From Pseudomonadota bacterium (GTDB taxonomy: Bacteria; Desulfobacterota; Binatia; Binatales; Binataceae): a stretch of 62,587 nucleotides of DNA. The DNA lies in contig JAJPKA010000007.1 in the NCBI GenBank assembly GCA_021323945.1, forward strand, positions 1 through 62,587. Reading direction: 5' to 3'. The notes below the pieces were generated by a model. That model saw nothing but the letters and a program-made list of their open reading frames with translations. It did not search any database and had not been told where the DNA came from. The position numbers and the translations under genes are program-made. Below, piece after piece: positions 33,810 through 43,880 of this stretch. Every line of letters starts with the position of its first letter. Positions within the stretch are counted from its first letter, which is position 1.

Positions 33810-34931
33810 ATGCTTTTCAAGGTAATCATTGCTGGAGGTGGGACGGGCGGACATTTGTTTCCGGCAGTCGCACTGGGAGAAGAGATCCGGCGCCGTTGGC
33901 CGGGCAGCCGGGTCTTATTCGTCGGTACCACTAACGGTATTGAAGCCCGCTGGTTGCCGCGCAAGGGACTTGAGTACGAATTATTCGAGGTAAGAGGATT
34001 CACCGGCAAATCGGTAATTACGCGGTTTCGCGCTCTAGCGGATTTTCTACGAGCCCTGCGGCGTGCACGACGCTTGCTGCGCACGTTCTGTCCTGCCATC
34101 GTGATTAGCGCCGGCGGTTACGCGTCAGCACCGCTGGCAGCGGCAGCCATCATCAACCGAACTCCTCTCGTTCTGATGGAGCAAAACACACGACCAGGAT
34201 TGGTGACTCGGATGCTGTGGCGTTTCGCGGCCAGAGTTTGTCTTGGCTTCGCGGATGCGGCGCCGGAATTTGGTGGGTCCGAGAAGGTTGCGGTCACCGG
34301 CAATCCCGTTCGACTATCAAAAATGCCGCTACCAGCCCGGCAGCACTGCGGACCGCTTCGGGTTTTGGTGCTCGGCGGCTCGAGCGGCGCTCACCGGCTC
34401 AACTTGGGTGTGTTGGAAGCGGTCAGGGTTCTATCTGAGCAAGGCATTCGGTTAGCGATAACTCATCAAACCGGCGAATCTGACCTGGTCATGGTGCAGC
34501 GCGCCTATGGCTCGCTGAGCTGCCAGGCCAGCGCAGTTTCCTTCATCGAAGATATGGCGACCGCACTGGAGGCTGCAGACTTAGTAATCGCTCGGGCAGG
34601 AGCGATGACGGTGTCCGAGATCGCTTTAGCTGGACGAGCGGCCATTTTGGTTCCTTATCCCTTCCATCGCGATAGACAGCAGGAGCACAATGCGCGTGTG
34701 CTTGTTCGTACCGGCGGCGCTCTGTTAGTGAGCGACGACTCTAAACTTGGTGTAAATCTGGCCTCGGCGGTCAGACGGTTGAACGAAGACCGCGAAACTC
34801 TAGTTGCGATGGGGCACCGGGCGCGTCAGGTGGCGATTCCGGACGCGGCACAACGAATTGCTAACTTGTGTTTCGAGCTGGTCGCCAAGCAACCCGGAGT
34901 CCGTCAGCCCCAGGCGGCCTCTACCGTATGA
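33810..34931 (+). CDS. murG: UDP-GlcNAc:lipid I GlcNAc transferase MurG
   Basis: 373 residues from an ATG one base after the ftsW stop. GT-B fold with IIAGGGTGGHLFPAVAL (loop 1), ISAGGYASAP, LMEQNTRPGLVTR, VTGNPVR, LVLGGSSGAHRLN, VSFIEDMATALEAADLVIARAGAMTVSEI and the UDP-site PYPFHRDRQQEHNA. Makes lipid II at the inner leaflet. Canonical is P-x-P-x-A-x-x-x-x-Q-x-x-N; here the A position is His (F-H-R-D). The stop overlaps murC (ATGA). Confidence 0.96.
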   Translation: MLFKVIIAGGGTGGHLFPAVALGEEIRRRWPGSRVLFVGTTNGIEARWLPRKGLEYELFEVRGFTGKSVITRFRALADFLRALRRARRLLRTFCPAIVISAGGYASAPLAAAAIINRTPLVLMEQNTRPGLVTRMLWRFAARVCLGFADAAPEFGGSEKVAVTGNPVRLSKMPLPARQHCGPLRVLVLGGSSGAHRLNLGVLEAVRVLSEQGIRLAITHQTGESDLVMVQRAYGSLSCQASAVSFIEDMATALEAADLVIARAGAMTVSEIALAGRAAILVPYPFHRDRQQEHNARVLVRTGGALLVSDDSKLGVNLASAVRRLNEDRETLVAMGHRARQVAIPDAAQRIANLCFELVAKQPGVRQPQAASTV

Positions 34932-36337
34932 ACGGTTCGGCGCCGCTCGGAATTTTCAACCGACGGCGGCGGCTGCATTTTATTGGTGTTGGCGGCTCCG
35001 GGATGAGCGGAATCGCGGAACTCTGCGCCAGACTGGGGCTTGAGGTCAGCGGCTGTGACCTGCAACGGAGCTCTACAACGGCCCGTCTGCAAGCGCTTGG
35101 GCTTCCGGTTGCGTATGGTCACGATCCAGCGCACCTCGACAGTGCGCTGGACGCGGTTATCATGTCGTCAGCGGTCAAATTGTCAAACCCTGAAGTGCTC
35201 GCCGCCCGGGACATGAAAATCCCGGTGATTTCACGCGCCGAAATGCTCGGCGAGTTGTTGCGACTGGCCCGAGTCGGGATTGCCGTGGCCGGCACGCATG
35301 GCAAGACCACGACAACTTCATTGGTGGGTCTCATAATGGAGGAGGCGGGCTTCGATCCAACCGTTGCGATCGGTGGCAATTTGCGTGCGCGGGGCAGCAA
35401 TGTACGACTGGGTCGCGGCGACTTTATGGTAGCCGAAGCAGATGAAAGCGACGCTTCATTCCTGCTGTTGCTTCCCACGATCGCTGTCGTCACCAATATC
35501 GACCCTGAGCACCTCGACCACTATGGCACGATGGAGCGGGTACGCGAGGCTTATCTCAACTTCATCAATCGAGTGCCCTTTTATGGAGTTGCAATTCTGG
35601 GGACCGACAGCGCTAACGTGCGGAGTCTTTTGCCTGCGGTGCGCAAACCCACCCTAACCTACGGCCTTGTACAGGAAGCGGACCTCCGGGCAGACGACAT
35701 AACAATTGATGGCCTTTCGACCAATTTTGAGGTCACTCACCGCCAGCGGCGCCTTGGACGTGTTACCCTCCCACTGCCGGGCGTTCATCTGGCCCTCAAC
35801 GCCCTCGCGGCCATCGCCGTGGCGATGGAACTCGGCATCGACTTTGAGGTTATGACGCGCGCTCTGGCCGCATTCTCTGGCATTTCGCGACGCTTCGAAA
35901 TCAAAGGTGAGGCGGCGGGTCGAGTTGTGCTCGACGACTACGCGCATCACCCAGAGGAAGTGCGAGCCACGCTCAGGGCGGCACGCGCAGCCTTCGCCCG
36001 CCGGATCGTGACGGTCTTCCAACCCCATCGGTTTACGCGGCTGCGAGACCTGTTCAACGATTTCATCTCGGCGTTTGACGATACCGATGTGCTTTATCTC
36101 CTGGAAGTGTATCCTGCGGGCGAAGAGGTGATCGATGGGGTAAGCGGCCGCCGACTCTACGATGCTCTGCGAGCGCGGGGTCACTTGAATGTTCATTATC
36201 TGAATAATGACGAGGAGCCGGCGTTGAGATTGATGCGCGAAACAAAACACGGCGATCTGGTGATCACCTTGGGAGCGGGCGATGTTTACAGGATTGGCGA
36301 AAATCTACTCGCCGGACTGAGCAGAGCTGATGGGTGA
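34928..36337 (+). CDS. murC: UDP-MurNAc-L-alanine ligase MurC
   Basis: 469 residues from the ATG overlapping the murG stop. An N-terminal Rossmann segment LHFIGVGGSGMSGIAELC is followed by ATPase VAGTHGKTTTTSLVG, EADESDASFL, TNIDPEHLDHYG, and C-terminal DDYAHHPEEVRATL with FQPHRFTRL. It attaches the first amino acid (L-Ala) to UDP-MurNAc. Length and motifs are complete. Its last eight bases overlap murB. Confidence 0.97.
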   Translation: MNGSAPLGIFNRRRRLHFIGVGGSGMSGIAELCARLGLEVSGCDLQRSSTTARLQALGLPVAYGHDPAHLDSALDAVIMSSAVKLSNPEVLAARDMKIPVISRAEMLGELLRLARVGIAVAGTHGKTTTTSLVGLIMEEAGFDPTVAIGGNLRARGSNVRLGRGDFMVAEADESDASFLLLLPTIAVVTNIDPEHLDHYGTMERVREAYLNFINRVPFYGVAILGTDSANVRSLLPAVRKPTLTYGLVQEADLRADDITIDGLSTNFEVTHRQRRLGRVTLPLPGVHLALNALAAIAVAMELGIDFEVMTRALAAFSGISRRFEIKGEAAGRVVLDDYAHHPEEVRATLRAARAAFARRIVTVFQPHRFTRLRDLFNDFISAFDDTDVLYLLEVYPAGEEVIDGVSGRRLYDALRARGHLNVHYLNNDEEPALRLMRETKHGDLVITLGAGDVYRIGENLLAGLSRADG

Positions 36338-37232
36338 GCTTGAAGCCCAATTGGTCGCCAGCTTCGGCCCCGCCTTCGAGCGCAATCGTCCACTAGCGAC
36401 TCTGACGTCATTTCGCATTGGCGGGCCGGCAGACCTCTTTGTGATTGCAAATACCGAGCAGCAGTTGTCCGCGGCGTTGGCCGCAGCTGATCAGCACGAC
36501 GTCCCGGTCTTTTGTCTGGGCGCCGGGACCAATCTGCTCGTGAGCGACCGCGGCATTCGGGGCCTGGTAATCACATTGGGCCCGGGGTTTGCCTATAGCA
36601 ACATTGAGGGCAATCGCGTCGTTGCGGGTGCGGCTTTGCAGTTCCGCACGCTGGTCGAGCGCGTAGTTGATAAAGGTCTCGCCGGTCTGGAGTTCGCCGA
36701 AGGCATCCCCGGAACGGTTGGCGGCGGTTTGGTGATGAATGCTGGCGCATTTGGCGGGGAGATCGCACGCGTGGTTTCGGCGGTACACGGCATAACCGCA
36801 GCCGGAGAGCAGCGGCGGCTGTCCAGCGATGAAATCGGCTTCTCGTATCGCCGCACGGTACTGCCCCGGGGTTTCGTGATTACTCGGGTCGAGTTCACGT
36901 TAGAACCTGGTGATCGGCATGCGTTGTGGACGCGAATCCAGACCATCCGCGCACAGCGTGCGGCGCGCCAACCGGGTGATTACCCGAATGCCGGCTCGGT
37001 GTTCAAAAACCCTCCCGGAGATTTTGCAGCGCGCTTGCTGGAAAAGTCGGGAGTCAAGGGGATGCGAATCGGTGCTGCAGCATTTTCGTGCCGTCATGCT
37101 AATTTTATTATCAATCTCGGTGGTGCTCGCGCCGAGGACGTGCGGCGCCTGATGGATTTGGCTCGGGACAAAGTCCGACTGGCTACTGGCATCTTGCTCG
37201 AGCCGGAGGTTAAGCTGGTCGGTGAATGGTGA
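36330..37232 (+). CDS. murB: UDP-N-acetylenolpyruvoylglucosamine reductase MurB
   Basis: 300 residues, start inside the murC end. FAD/NADPH enzyme: LTSFRIGGPADLF, GAGTNLLVSDRGIRGLVI, EGIPGTVGGGLVMNAGA, YRRTVLP (active-site Arg), NAGSVFKNPPGDFA (catalytic Ser, type II spacing) and LEPEVKLVG (catalytic Glu). Near the end RHANFIIN is preceded by F-S-C where many MurB have V-S-E-K. The short, type II architecture is common outside enterobacteria. ddl, which often follows, is absent. Confidence 0.96.
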   Translation: MGELEAQLVASFGPAFERNRPLATLTSFRIGGPADLFVIANTEQQLSAALAAADQHDVPVFCLGAGTNLLVSDRGIRGLVITLGPGFAYSNIEGNRVVAGAALQFRTLVERVVDKGLAGLEFAEGIPGTVGGGLVMNAGAFGGEIARVVSAVHGITAAGEQRRLSSDEIGFSYRRTVLPRGFVITRVEFTLEPGDRHALWTRIQTIRAQRAARQPGDYPNAGSVFKNPPGDFAARLLEKSGVKGMRIGAAAFSCRHANFIINLGGARAEDVRRLMDLARDKVRLATGILLEPEVKLVGEW

Positions 37233-37357
37233 ATTCGGGCGTGCCGCTTTTGGTGGCGGCGTCGGGACTGGGTGCGCCAGATTTGTTGGGACTCGTGAGC
37301 CGGACTTCAAGAGTGGTTGGACGGAACTGAGGTGGTGGCGGGCGTCGAGCCTGCGGG

Positions 37358-38155
37358 ATGCGGCCGGTGGCGGTGGGGACGAAAAGAAAGAGACCTAAAT
37401 CCGGCAGTGGCTGGAACTGGCGTCTAGTCGGGATTGCGCTCTGCGCGTTCTTCGCCTTGGGAGTCATAACCGGCCTTAGTCAGCCAGGTCGCTCCCTGGC
37501 GCGCCGGATCGAGGCCTTACTCGATCGCTTGCCTCATATCAGCGGTTCAGAGCTGATTCCCACAGCTTATCGGGTATTCTTCACCAGAGAACCAACTGGT
37601 CGGAATGCGGGAACCTCTTCAGCCGCCTCTCTGAACGAGACGATCGCGCTCGCGCGACATCCCGACGGTTTCTATCAGATTGACGGTCAAGGGAACTTGG
37701 TAGGTCCGGTGGTGCCGGCCGCGACATCGGATCTTCCCGTACTGACCGGAAGCCAGGTCGAGCATGCATCCTCTCGTCAACTGCTGGAATTTACTGAAGA
37801 ACTGATTCGCGGCGAAGCTACCCTCGATACGAGTATCTCGGAAATGCGAGTAAGTGCGGACGACCGCGTTCGCTTCTATTTGGACCGGCCGCGCTTTGTG
37901 GTGATCCTTGACCGCAAAGCCTTGGCTCTCCAGCTGTCTCGCGCAGCGGAGGTGCTCTCCCTTTGGCGGCATTATCAGTTTCTAGGAATAATGGATATGA
38001 CCGTCCCGGATGAAGCGATCGTACGCGTTCGAACTCAAACGCCGACAGTACAGGATAAGGCCAATTTTATCCGTGGCGTCAGCGCGAAGGCGCTGAATTT
38101 TGACCGACAACGAGCGGCGGTGGTTGCGACACCGCAGGTAGTTACTGGGCAATGA
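37358..38155 (+). CDS. ftsQ: Divergent FtsQ-like division protein
   Basis: 265 residues. A basic cytoplasmic N-terminus, one membrane helix (about 22-43), then a periplasmic part whose beta domain includes DGFYQIDGQGNLVGP, SDLPVLTG and late segments resembling FtsQ. The stretch where the POTRA domain should lie (about 45-105) shows none of the family's conserved pattern and looks partly disordered (Ser/Ala/Thr). The call depends on position (murB-ftsQ-ftsA-ftsZ), topology and the L-P-V-L-x-G motif. The start codon is not supported by a clear ribosome site. Confidence 0.78.
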   Translation: MRPVAVGTKRKRPKSGSGWNWRLVGIALCAFFALGVITGLSQPGRSLARRIEALLDRLPHISGSELIPTAYRVFFTREPTGRNAGTSSAASLNETIALARHPDGFYQIDGQGNLVGPVVPAATSDLPVLTGSQVEHASSRQLLEFTEELIRGEATLDTSISEMRVSADDRVRFYLDRPRFVVILDRKALALQLSRAAEVLSLWRHYQFLGIMDMTVPDEAIVRVRTQTPTVQDKANFIRGVSAKALNFDRQRAAVVATPQVVTGQ

Positions 38156-38250
38156 AATGCCAGGCTCACACCCGCGGTGGCTTCGCTTTTGCGGTTAGAA
38201 CAATCAAGTGATCTGGTGGCAATTGATTAGTAAAGTTGCGCTTTTTGCCA

Positions 38251-39468
38251 ATGAGAAGCGTGTTGGCCGGCGTTGATGTCGGCACGAGCAAAGTCTGCAC
38301 CTTGATTGGTGAGACCGGACCTGATGGTGCGGTGGCTGTCCTCGGGTACGGCGTCGTGCCCTGCACAGGTCTGCGCCGCGGGGTCGTGGTCAATATAGAG
38401 GCGACCGTCGAAGCGCTGCGCGCGGCCACGACTGAGGCGGAAAAAGCTGCAGGTATGAGGATCAGCAACGCCGTTGTCGGCGTCGCGGGCGCTCATATTA
38501 GAGGATTGAATAGCCACGGGATTGTGGCTGTACGCGGCGGCGAAGTCGGTCCTCGCGACGTGGAACGGGTGATAGAAGCGGCCCGGGCGGTCGCGATCCC
38601 CTTGGATCGCCAAGTGCTGCACATTCTACCCCAACAGTTCGCGGTCGATGATCAGGACGGCGTCCGGGATCCTATCGGGATGGCAGGGGTGCGCTTGGAG
38701 GCCCGAATTCACATTGTCACTGCCGCGCAGACTTACGGTCAAAACCTTTACAAATGTTGCGAGCGCGCCGGCATCAGTGCCAGTGAGTTCGTTTTTGAAC
38801 CCCTCGCTTCCGCCGATGCGGCTATCTTCCCCGAAGAGCGCGAATTGGGAGTGGCGCTGATCGATATAGGCGGCGGCACTACGGATATCATTGTCTTCTA
38901 CAATGGTGCGGTGATGCACACGGCGGTGCTACCCGTGGGTGGCAATCATCTGACAAGCGATGTCGCCGCCGGATTGCGTACCCCGCTGACCGAGGCCGAG
39001 CGGCTTAAAATCAATTACGGCGTGGCGACCAACCAGGTAGTCGGCCACGACGAAACTGTGCGCGTACCTGGCGTTGGGGGCCGCGAGCCGCGTGAGATCC
39101 AACGCCGACTACTCGGGGAGATAATAGAGCCTCGGATGGAGGAGATCTTCGCCATGGCGCAGCGTGAACTGCTGCGCTCGGGCGTGGCCGACTGTCTCAG
39201 TTCAGGAATCGTCCTGGCTGGCGGTACCTCCCTCCTGGAGGGTACCCAGGAACTGGCCGAGCGCATTTTCGGGATGCCAGTGCGCCGCGGACTGCCAGTC
39301 AACCTCAAGGGCATGCCGGAAGAGCTAATGAAGCCTATGTATACGACGGCGGCCGGTCTGTTGCTGCACGCGGGGCATGGCCGGTCTCATGCTAACGGGC
39401 TTGGACGATTCGGCAGGTGGGGACGCCTGCGCATGCGCGTCAGCGATTGGGTCAGAGATTTCTTTTGA
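38251..39468 (+). CDS. ftsA: Division actin FtsA
   Basis: 405 residues from the ATG at 38251 (a TTG five codons upstream is possible). Actin-fold ATPase: [34 protein letters not shown] (1C domain region), [29 protein letters not shown] and [12 protein letters not shown]. The C-terminal [14 protein letters not shown] is an amphipathic membrane-targeting helix. It tethers FtsZ to the membrane. Its stop shares a base with an in-frame upstream ATG of ftsZ (TGATG). Confidence 0.96.
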   Translation: MRSVLAGVDVGTSKVCTLIGETGPDGAVAVLGYGVVPCTGLRRGVVVNIEATVEALRAATTEAEKAAGMRISNAVVGVAGAHIRGLNSHGIVAVRGGEVGPRDVERVIEAARAVAIPLDRQVLHILPQQFAVDDQDGVRDPIGMAGVRLEARIHIVTAAQTYGQNLYKCCERAGISASEFVFEPLASADAAIFPEERELGVALIDIGGGTTDIIVFYNGAVMHTAVLPVGGNHLTSDVAAGLRTPLTEAERLKINYGVATNQVVGHDETVRVPGVGGREPREIQRRLLGEIIEPRMEEIFAMAQRELLRSGVADCLSSGIVLAGGTSLLEGTQELAERIFGMPVRRGLPVNLKGMPEELMKPMYTTAAGLLLHAGHGRSHANGLGRFGRWGRLRMRVSDWVRDFF

Positions 39469-39503
39469 TGGACAAGTTGGGTGAGAGTGGTGGAGGTGAA
39501 GTC

Positions 39504-40787
39504 ATGATCGAATTGATCGAAAACGCAGATCCGGGAGCTCGGATCAAGGTCATTGGTGCAGGCGGCTGCGGCGGCAATGCCGTGAACCACATGATTATGT
39601 CAGGCCTGCAGAATGTGGATTTTATTGCGGTCAATACCGACTCGCAGGCCTTGCAGAACAATCATGCTCCCCTCCGGTTGCAGATTGGACAGATGCTCAC
39701 GCGCGGGCGTGGCACTGGCGGCAACCCCGAAATCGGACGCAAGGCCGCACTTGAAGATGAGGATCGGCTGCGAGAAGCATTAAGTGATGCGGAAATGGTG
39801 TTTGTCACTGCCGGGATGGGCGGTGGCACCGGCACGGGTTCGGCACCGGTAATTGCCCGAATTGCGCGTGAGAGTGGTGCGCTCACCGTAGGTGTAGTCA
39901 CCAAGCCTTTCCAGTTCGAGGGTCGCAAAAGAATGGGTCAAGCCGAGGAGGGGGTGCGCGAACTCAAAAGCGCTGTCGATACGTTAATTACCATTCCGAA
40001 CCAGCGGTTATTGTCTATTGCAAGTCGCACCACCTCGCTCAGAGAAGCCTTCCAGCGCGCCGATGATGTCCTGCTCCAGGCCGTACGGGGAATTTCGGAG
40101 CTGGTCACTGTTCACGGCCTGATCAACCTGGATTTCGCCGATGTCCGTTCAATCATGGCTGAGATGGGTATGGCGATGATGGGCGCAGCGCGGGCCTCTG
40201 GTGAGAACCGAGCCGTTGAAGCCGCGCAGCGCGCGATTTCGAGCCCCCTGCTCGAGGATGTTTCGATCAAAGGAGCGCGGGGACTGCTGATCAACGTTAC
40301 GGGCGGTCCCGATATGTCGCTCTACGAAGTGAACGAGGCGGCGAGCCTGATTCAGGAAGAGGCACACGAGGACGCCAATATCATCTTCGGGGCCGTGATC
40401 GATGAAAGGATCGCGGACGAGATACACGTGACAGTCATCGCCACCGGTTTTGGGGAGCGCGAACACGAGTGGCATGGACCACGCTATTCGCCTTCGGGCA
40501 CACCGCTAACGTCGCCCGTACAGGCGTCGCCGACGCGACCGATCGAGCTTCAATCGCAGTTGGCGGCGATGCCCTCGCAATTTCCACCACCGCCGCCACC
40601 GCCGAGCCAGAGTGCGCACGGCAAGCCTGTGAGACGATTAGGGATGATCGTCGATGAGAACAGCCTGGATATTCCCACTTTCAAACGGCGCAACGAGCAC
40701 GCCGGACCAACTCGCTTTGGCCAGGACGGCTTGGAGAATGATGACAAACTCGATATTCCAGCGTTCCTGCGCAAACAACCCGATTGA
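39504..40787 (+). CDS. ftsZ: Tubulin-like division GTPase FtsZ
   Basis: 427 residues from the ATG at 39504, preceded by GGAGGTGA at 5 bases. An ATG at 39468 overlaps ftsA but lacks a site. GTP-binding domain [18 protein letters not shown], signature [16 protein letters not shown]7 loop region with [12 protein letters not shown] Pro-rich linker is followed by two C-terminal-peptide-like motifs, LDIPTFKRR (from residue 388) and LDIPAFLRK (from residue 416). One copy is usual. Either could bind FtsA or ZipA-like partners. Confidence 0.97.
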   Translation: MIELIENADPGARIKVIGAGGCGGNAVNHMIMSGLQNVDFIAVNTDSQALQNNHAPLRLQIGQMLTRGRGTGGNPEIGRKAALEDEDRLREALSDAEMVFVTAGMGGGTGTGSAPVIARIARESGALTVGVVTKPFQFEGRKRMGQAEEGVRELKSAVDTLITIPNQRLLSIASRTTSLREAFQRADDVLLQAVRGISELVTVHGLINLDFADVRSIMAEMGMAMMGAARASGENRAVEAAQRAISSPLLEDVSIKGARGLLINVTGGPDMSLYEVNEAASLIQEEAHEDANIIFGAVIDERIADEIHVTVIATGFGEREHEWHGPRYSPSGTPLTSPVQASPTRPIELQSQLAAMPSQFPPPPPPPSQSAHGKPVRRLGMIVDENSLDIPTFKRRNEHAGPTRFGQDGLENDDKLDIPAFLRKQPD

Positions 40788-40881
40788 GGCGTCAAAAGCG
40801 TGACTTAAGATCTCTCGCGGAACTTATGGCGATTGCTGAGTGGTCGTGGCGTGCAACGCCTCGGGCGTGCAGCCATTCGTA

Positions 40882-42450
40882 CTAGTGCCCTGCCACCGGT
40901 GTGCGAGCAGGTTTAGCCATCAACAGCGCAACCGGAGTCAGAATAAAAAAGATGTAGGCAATGATGCGGAAATCGTCGATGAACGCCAACACGGTCGCTT
41001 GTCGCTGCAGTTCCATGTAGACCATTCCGAGCATCGGAGCACTACCGTGGCGAGTTAAATCTCCGCCTACAGTGGAGAGCGCCGGCAAGGAGCGCATCAG
41101 CGTGCTGAACTGAAATGGATCGACGTGACCTGCCAGATAGCTCTGATGGACCTGAGCACCGCTGCTGAGCATGGCCACCAAGATGGCGATGCCTACACTC
41201 CCACCGATAGTGCGAACCATGTTGAAGAGACCGGATGCTGTGCCCATGTCCTCCATGCTGACCGCGCCGAGACTCAACGTCGTTAGCGGAATAAAGATGA
41301 AGCCGGAGCCGATGCCGCGGAGGATCCCAGGGGCTGCGATGTTCCAAAAGTCAATCTGAGCGTAAAAATTCGCCATATACCAGCTGCCAATGCCGGCTAC
41401 CAGGCAACCGAGCGTAACCATCAGGCGCGGATCCATCTTGTTGAAGAGCCGCCCTGCGAACATGATTGAAATGAGCGTGCCGAAACTCTGAATCGAGAGC
41501 ACCAGTCCCGCCAGCATCGGCGTATAGCCGGAGATTTGCTGGCAGAAAAGCGGAATGAGAATATAAGTGCCGTACATTCCGAACATCACAATGGTCGTAA
41601 AAATGGTGCCGAGGGCGAAAGTTCGATTGTAAAGCACCCGCAGATTGACGATCGGCTCTGCCGTGAGCAGCTCCCGAATTACGAAAGCGACCAACCCGCA
41701 AGAGCCGATCACTGTCAGCATCAGGATAAGACGGGAATCAAACCATCCCAACCGTTCGCCCTTGTCGAGCATCACTTGAATACACCCGACGCCGATGGCT
41801 AAGAGCCACAGGCCCCACCAATCGATCTTTTTGATGCCACGGCGGATATACGAAGGGTCATGCACGAAAACCGCGACCATCGAGGCGGCGGTGATGCCGA
41901 TCGGTACATTGATGTAGAAAATCCAGCGCCAGCTATAATTATCGGTTATCCAGCCTCCGAGGATCGGGCCGCCGACCGGTCCGATCATCATTCCCATTCC
42001 CCACACCGACATCGCTACGGCCTGTTGGTCAGGCGGAAAGGTCTCCATCAGAATCGCCTGAGACATGGGCATCATAGCCCCACCACCAAGGCCCTGCAGC
42101 ACGCGACAGAACACGAGGATTTGCAAGTTCGGTGAGGCACCCGCCATCAGAGAGCCGAACACGAACAACAGAATTGAGAAGATAAAAAAGCGCTTGCGGC
42201 CAAAATACGCACCACACCATCCAGTGAGCGGAATGATGATGGCGTTGGCGACAATATAGGAAGTCAGCACCCAGGCGGCTTCGTCGACTCCGGCTGATAA
42301 GCTCCCCCTAATGTGAAGCAGGGCAACATTGGCGATGGTGGTGTCGACGACCTCCATGATGGTGGCCAGCATCACCGCAAAAGCGATCAGCCACTGGTTA
42401 GCTGACGGGCGGTGCTGCGCTGCCTGAGTCTGAGTCGGTGCGGCGGCCAT
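40882..42450 (-). CDS. DHA2-family (EmrB/QacA-type) MFS efflux transporter
   Basis: 522 residues with about 14 hydrophobic segments. N-terminal LATIMEVVDTTIANVAL is the DHA2 signature, with GGGAMMPMSQAILMETFPP, GPILGGWITDNYSWRWIFYI (motif C region) and FGMYGTYILIPLF later. It exports drugs or organic compounds with protons. It starts six bp downstream of the PrpD-family gene on the same strand, so the two probably form an operon. No EmrA-like adaptor is nearby. Confidence 0.92.
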   Translation of the reverse strand: MAAAPTQTQAAQHRPSANQWLIAFAVMLATIMEVVDTTIANVALLHIRGSLSAGVDEAAWVLTSYIVANAIIIPLTGWCGAYFGRKRFFIFSILLFVFGSLMAGASPNLQILVFCRVLQGLGGGAMMPMSQAILMETFPPDQQAVAMSVWGMGMMIGPVGGPILGGWITDNYSWRWIFYINVPIGITAASMVAVFVHDPSYIRRGIKKIDWWGLWLLAIGVGCIQVMLDKGERLGWFDSRLILMLTVIGSCGLVAFVIRELLTAEPIVNLRVLYNRTFALGTIFTTIVMFGMYGTYILIPLFCQQISGYTPMLAGLVLSIQSFGTLISIMFAGRLFNKMDPRLMVTLGCLVAGIGSWYMANFYAQIDFWNIAAPGILRGIGSGFIFIPLTTLSLGAVSMEDMGTASGLFNMVRTIGGSVGIAILVAMLSSGAQVHQSYLAGHVDPFQFSTLMRSLPALSTVGGDLTRHGSAPMLGMVYMELQRQATVLAFIDDFRIIAYIFFILTPVALLMAKPARTPVAGH

Positions 42451-42456
42451 CTGGTC

Positions 42457-43824
42457 TTAGGCAGATCCAGCCAGAGTTTGCATCAAGGCCCGCATCTCGC
42501 TGGCATCGAGCTGTTCAAATCTTTGCAGCTCACCGATAACGCGCTCGGTTTCGAGGCTGCTGAGGGCGCGGTTCATGCAATCGCGGACCTTCAATAAATG
42601 TTCATTCTCCGAAATAGGGGTTCCCCACGCGGCTCGCGGACGAACACATTTGCCTGAGACGGTCCTGCCGTCGGCTTCTGTGACTTTTACTTCCACCCAC
42701 ATCCTATCGAGGCTGGCGGGGATCGCGCAGGATTGTATCAATCTCGTCTTGCGCAGCACTGCCTGGATATCCGGCTCCTGTAGACGCTCATCGGTGAAAG
42801 TGTCAATTCCGACCCGGCCGTCGATAAGCGCGGACGCCGCAGCATACTGGAAGCTGAACTTGGCGTCGAGACCGCTCGAAGGTTGGGGGCGGTCAACGTA
42901 AGGCATCTCGGGTCCGACAATCTCAACGGCAGCGATCGTGTGATTCGGCGGAAGATCCTTGCGCGCCTCGAGTGCTGCAGTAATTACGAAATGGGTGGCG
43001 TATTGACTCGGAAACAGCTTGATAGCGTAACCCGGATCGAGAATTTGCCACGATGCCTTGTCGGTGACGAGCGGTGTCGGATCCCAATCCTCGCGGAACA
43101 GCGCCGCAGCGAGTCCATTCGGCGCTTCGATAATATCCGGATTGGCTTCCAGGCCACCGGCCGCCAGCAGCGCCGCCTCGAGGCCGTCGCTTGCTGCTTT
43201 GCCACAATGGGTGCATTTGGTCATGGTACCAATGTTGGCGAGCAGTCCCCCTGTCCGAGATGCAGCAATCCCTATTGCATTGCGCAACTGCTCAGCGTTT
43301 AGCTCCAACAGGTGTCCGGCAGCGACCGCACTACCGATGGGTCCCGCAACTCCAGGGGGATGAAATACCAGTCCACGCGGCTCATAGTGCCGCGATGCTA
43401 GCCGCAATCTGCAGTGAGCTTCGATTCCCTTGATGAGCGCGACCATTAACTCTTTGCCGGCCATGCCGAGGGCCTCGCCGAGCGCGAGAACTGTCGGCAA
43501 CGTCGTCGAAAGCGCATGAGTCGGCGGATTCCACATCGGCTCGTAATCGAGCACGTGCATCGAGGCGCCGTTTACGAATGCGGCTCCGACCGTGCTGCTT
43601 TTGAATCCGAAGTTCAAGACTGTCGATTGTCCGAGGCAGCCGAAAGCCTGAAGCTGCTGTGCAAGAATTGTGGGAGCGCGCTCTCGGCTGCCGGCCATTG
43701 CTACTGCGATGCCATCGAGGATCAGGGGCCGCACCGCAGCGAATAATTCAGCCGACAGGTGTTCGGCGGTAATATCGGCAAATCTTTGGCAAAATTGTGC
43801 GGTAACTTTCACCGGGCCGAACAA
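42457..43824 (-). CDS. MmgE/PrpD family protein
   Basis: 455 residues. The family's features are seen: an N-terminal helical domain with FVNGASMHVLDYEPM, HPPGVAGPIGSAVAAGHLL, TKCTHCGKAASDGLEAALLA and FREDWDPTPLV, then FPSQYATHFVITAALEAR. It belongs to the superfamily of 2-methylcitrate dehydratase, cis-aconitate decarboxylase and relatives, which add or remove water or CO2 on small polycarboxylates. No methylcitrate-cycle genes are near, so the reaction is not settled. Upstream is an AT-rich divergent region shared with a CoA transferase. Confidence 0.88.
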   Translation of the reverse strand: MFGPVKVTAQFCQRFADITAEHLSAELFAAVRPLILDGIAVAMAGSRERAPTILAQQLQAFGCLGQSTVLNFGFKSSTVGAAFVNGASMHVLDYEPMWNPPTHALSTTLPTVLALGEALGMAGKELMVALIKGIEAHCRLRLASRHYEPRGLVFHPPGVAGPIGSAVAAGHLLELNAEQLRNAIGIAASRTGGLLANIGTMTKCTHCGKAASDGLEAALLAAGGLEANPDIIEAPNGLAAALFREDWDPTPLVTDKASWQILDPGYAIKLFPSQYATHFVITAALEARKDLPPNHTIAAVEIVGPEMPYVDRPQPSSGLDAKFSFQYAAASALIDGRVGIDTFTDERLQEPDIQAVLRKTRLIQSCAIPASLDRMWVEVKVTEADGRTVSGKCVRPRAAWGTPISENEHLLKVRDCMNRALSSLETERVIGELQRFEQLDASEMRALMQTLAGSA

Positions 43825-43863
43825 CTGGTCGCCAGGATTCTTGCTTCCAGCGGTAAATTATTA

Positions 43864-43880
43864 GGAAAGTTAACATTTCC
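43864..43880. promoter_or_regulatory. Inverted repeat in the PrpD / CoA-transferase divergent region
   Basis: GGAAA-N7-TTTCC with a central GTTAAC, inside a markedly AT-rich part of the 274-bp divergent gap. Candidate operator for one or both genes. No regulator gene is adjacent. Confidence 0.35.
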
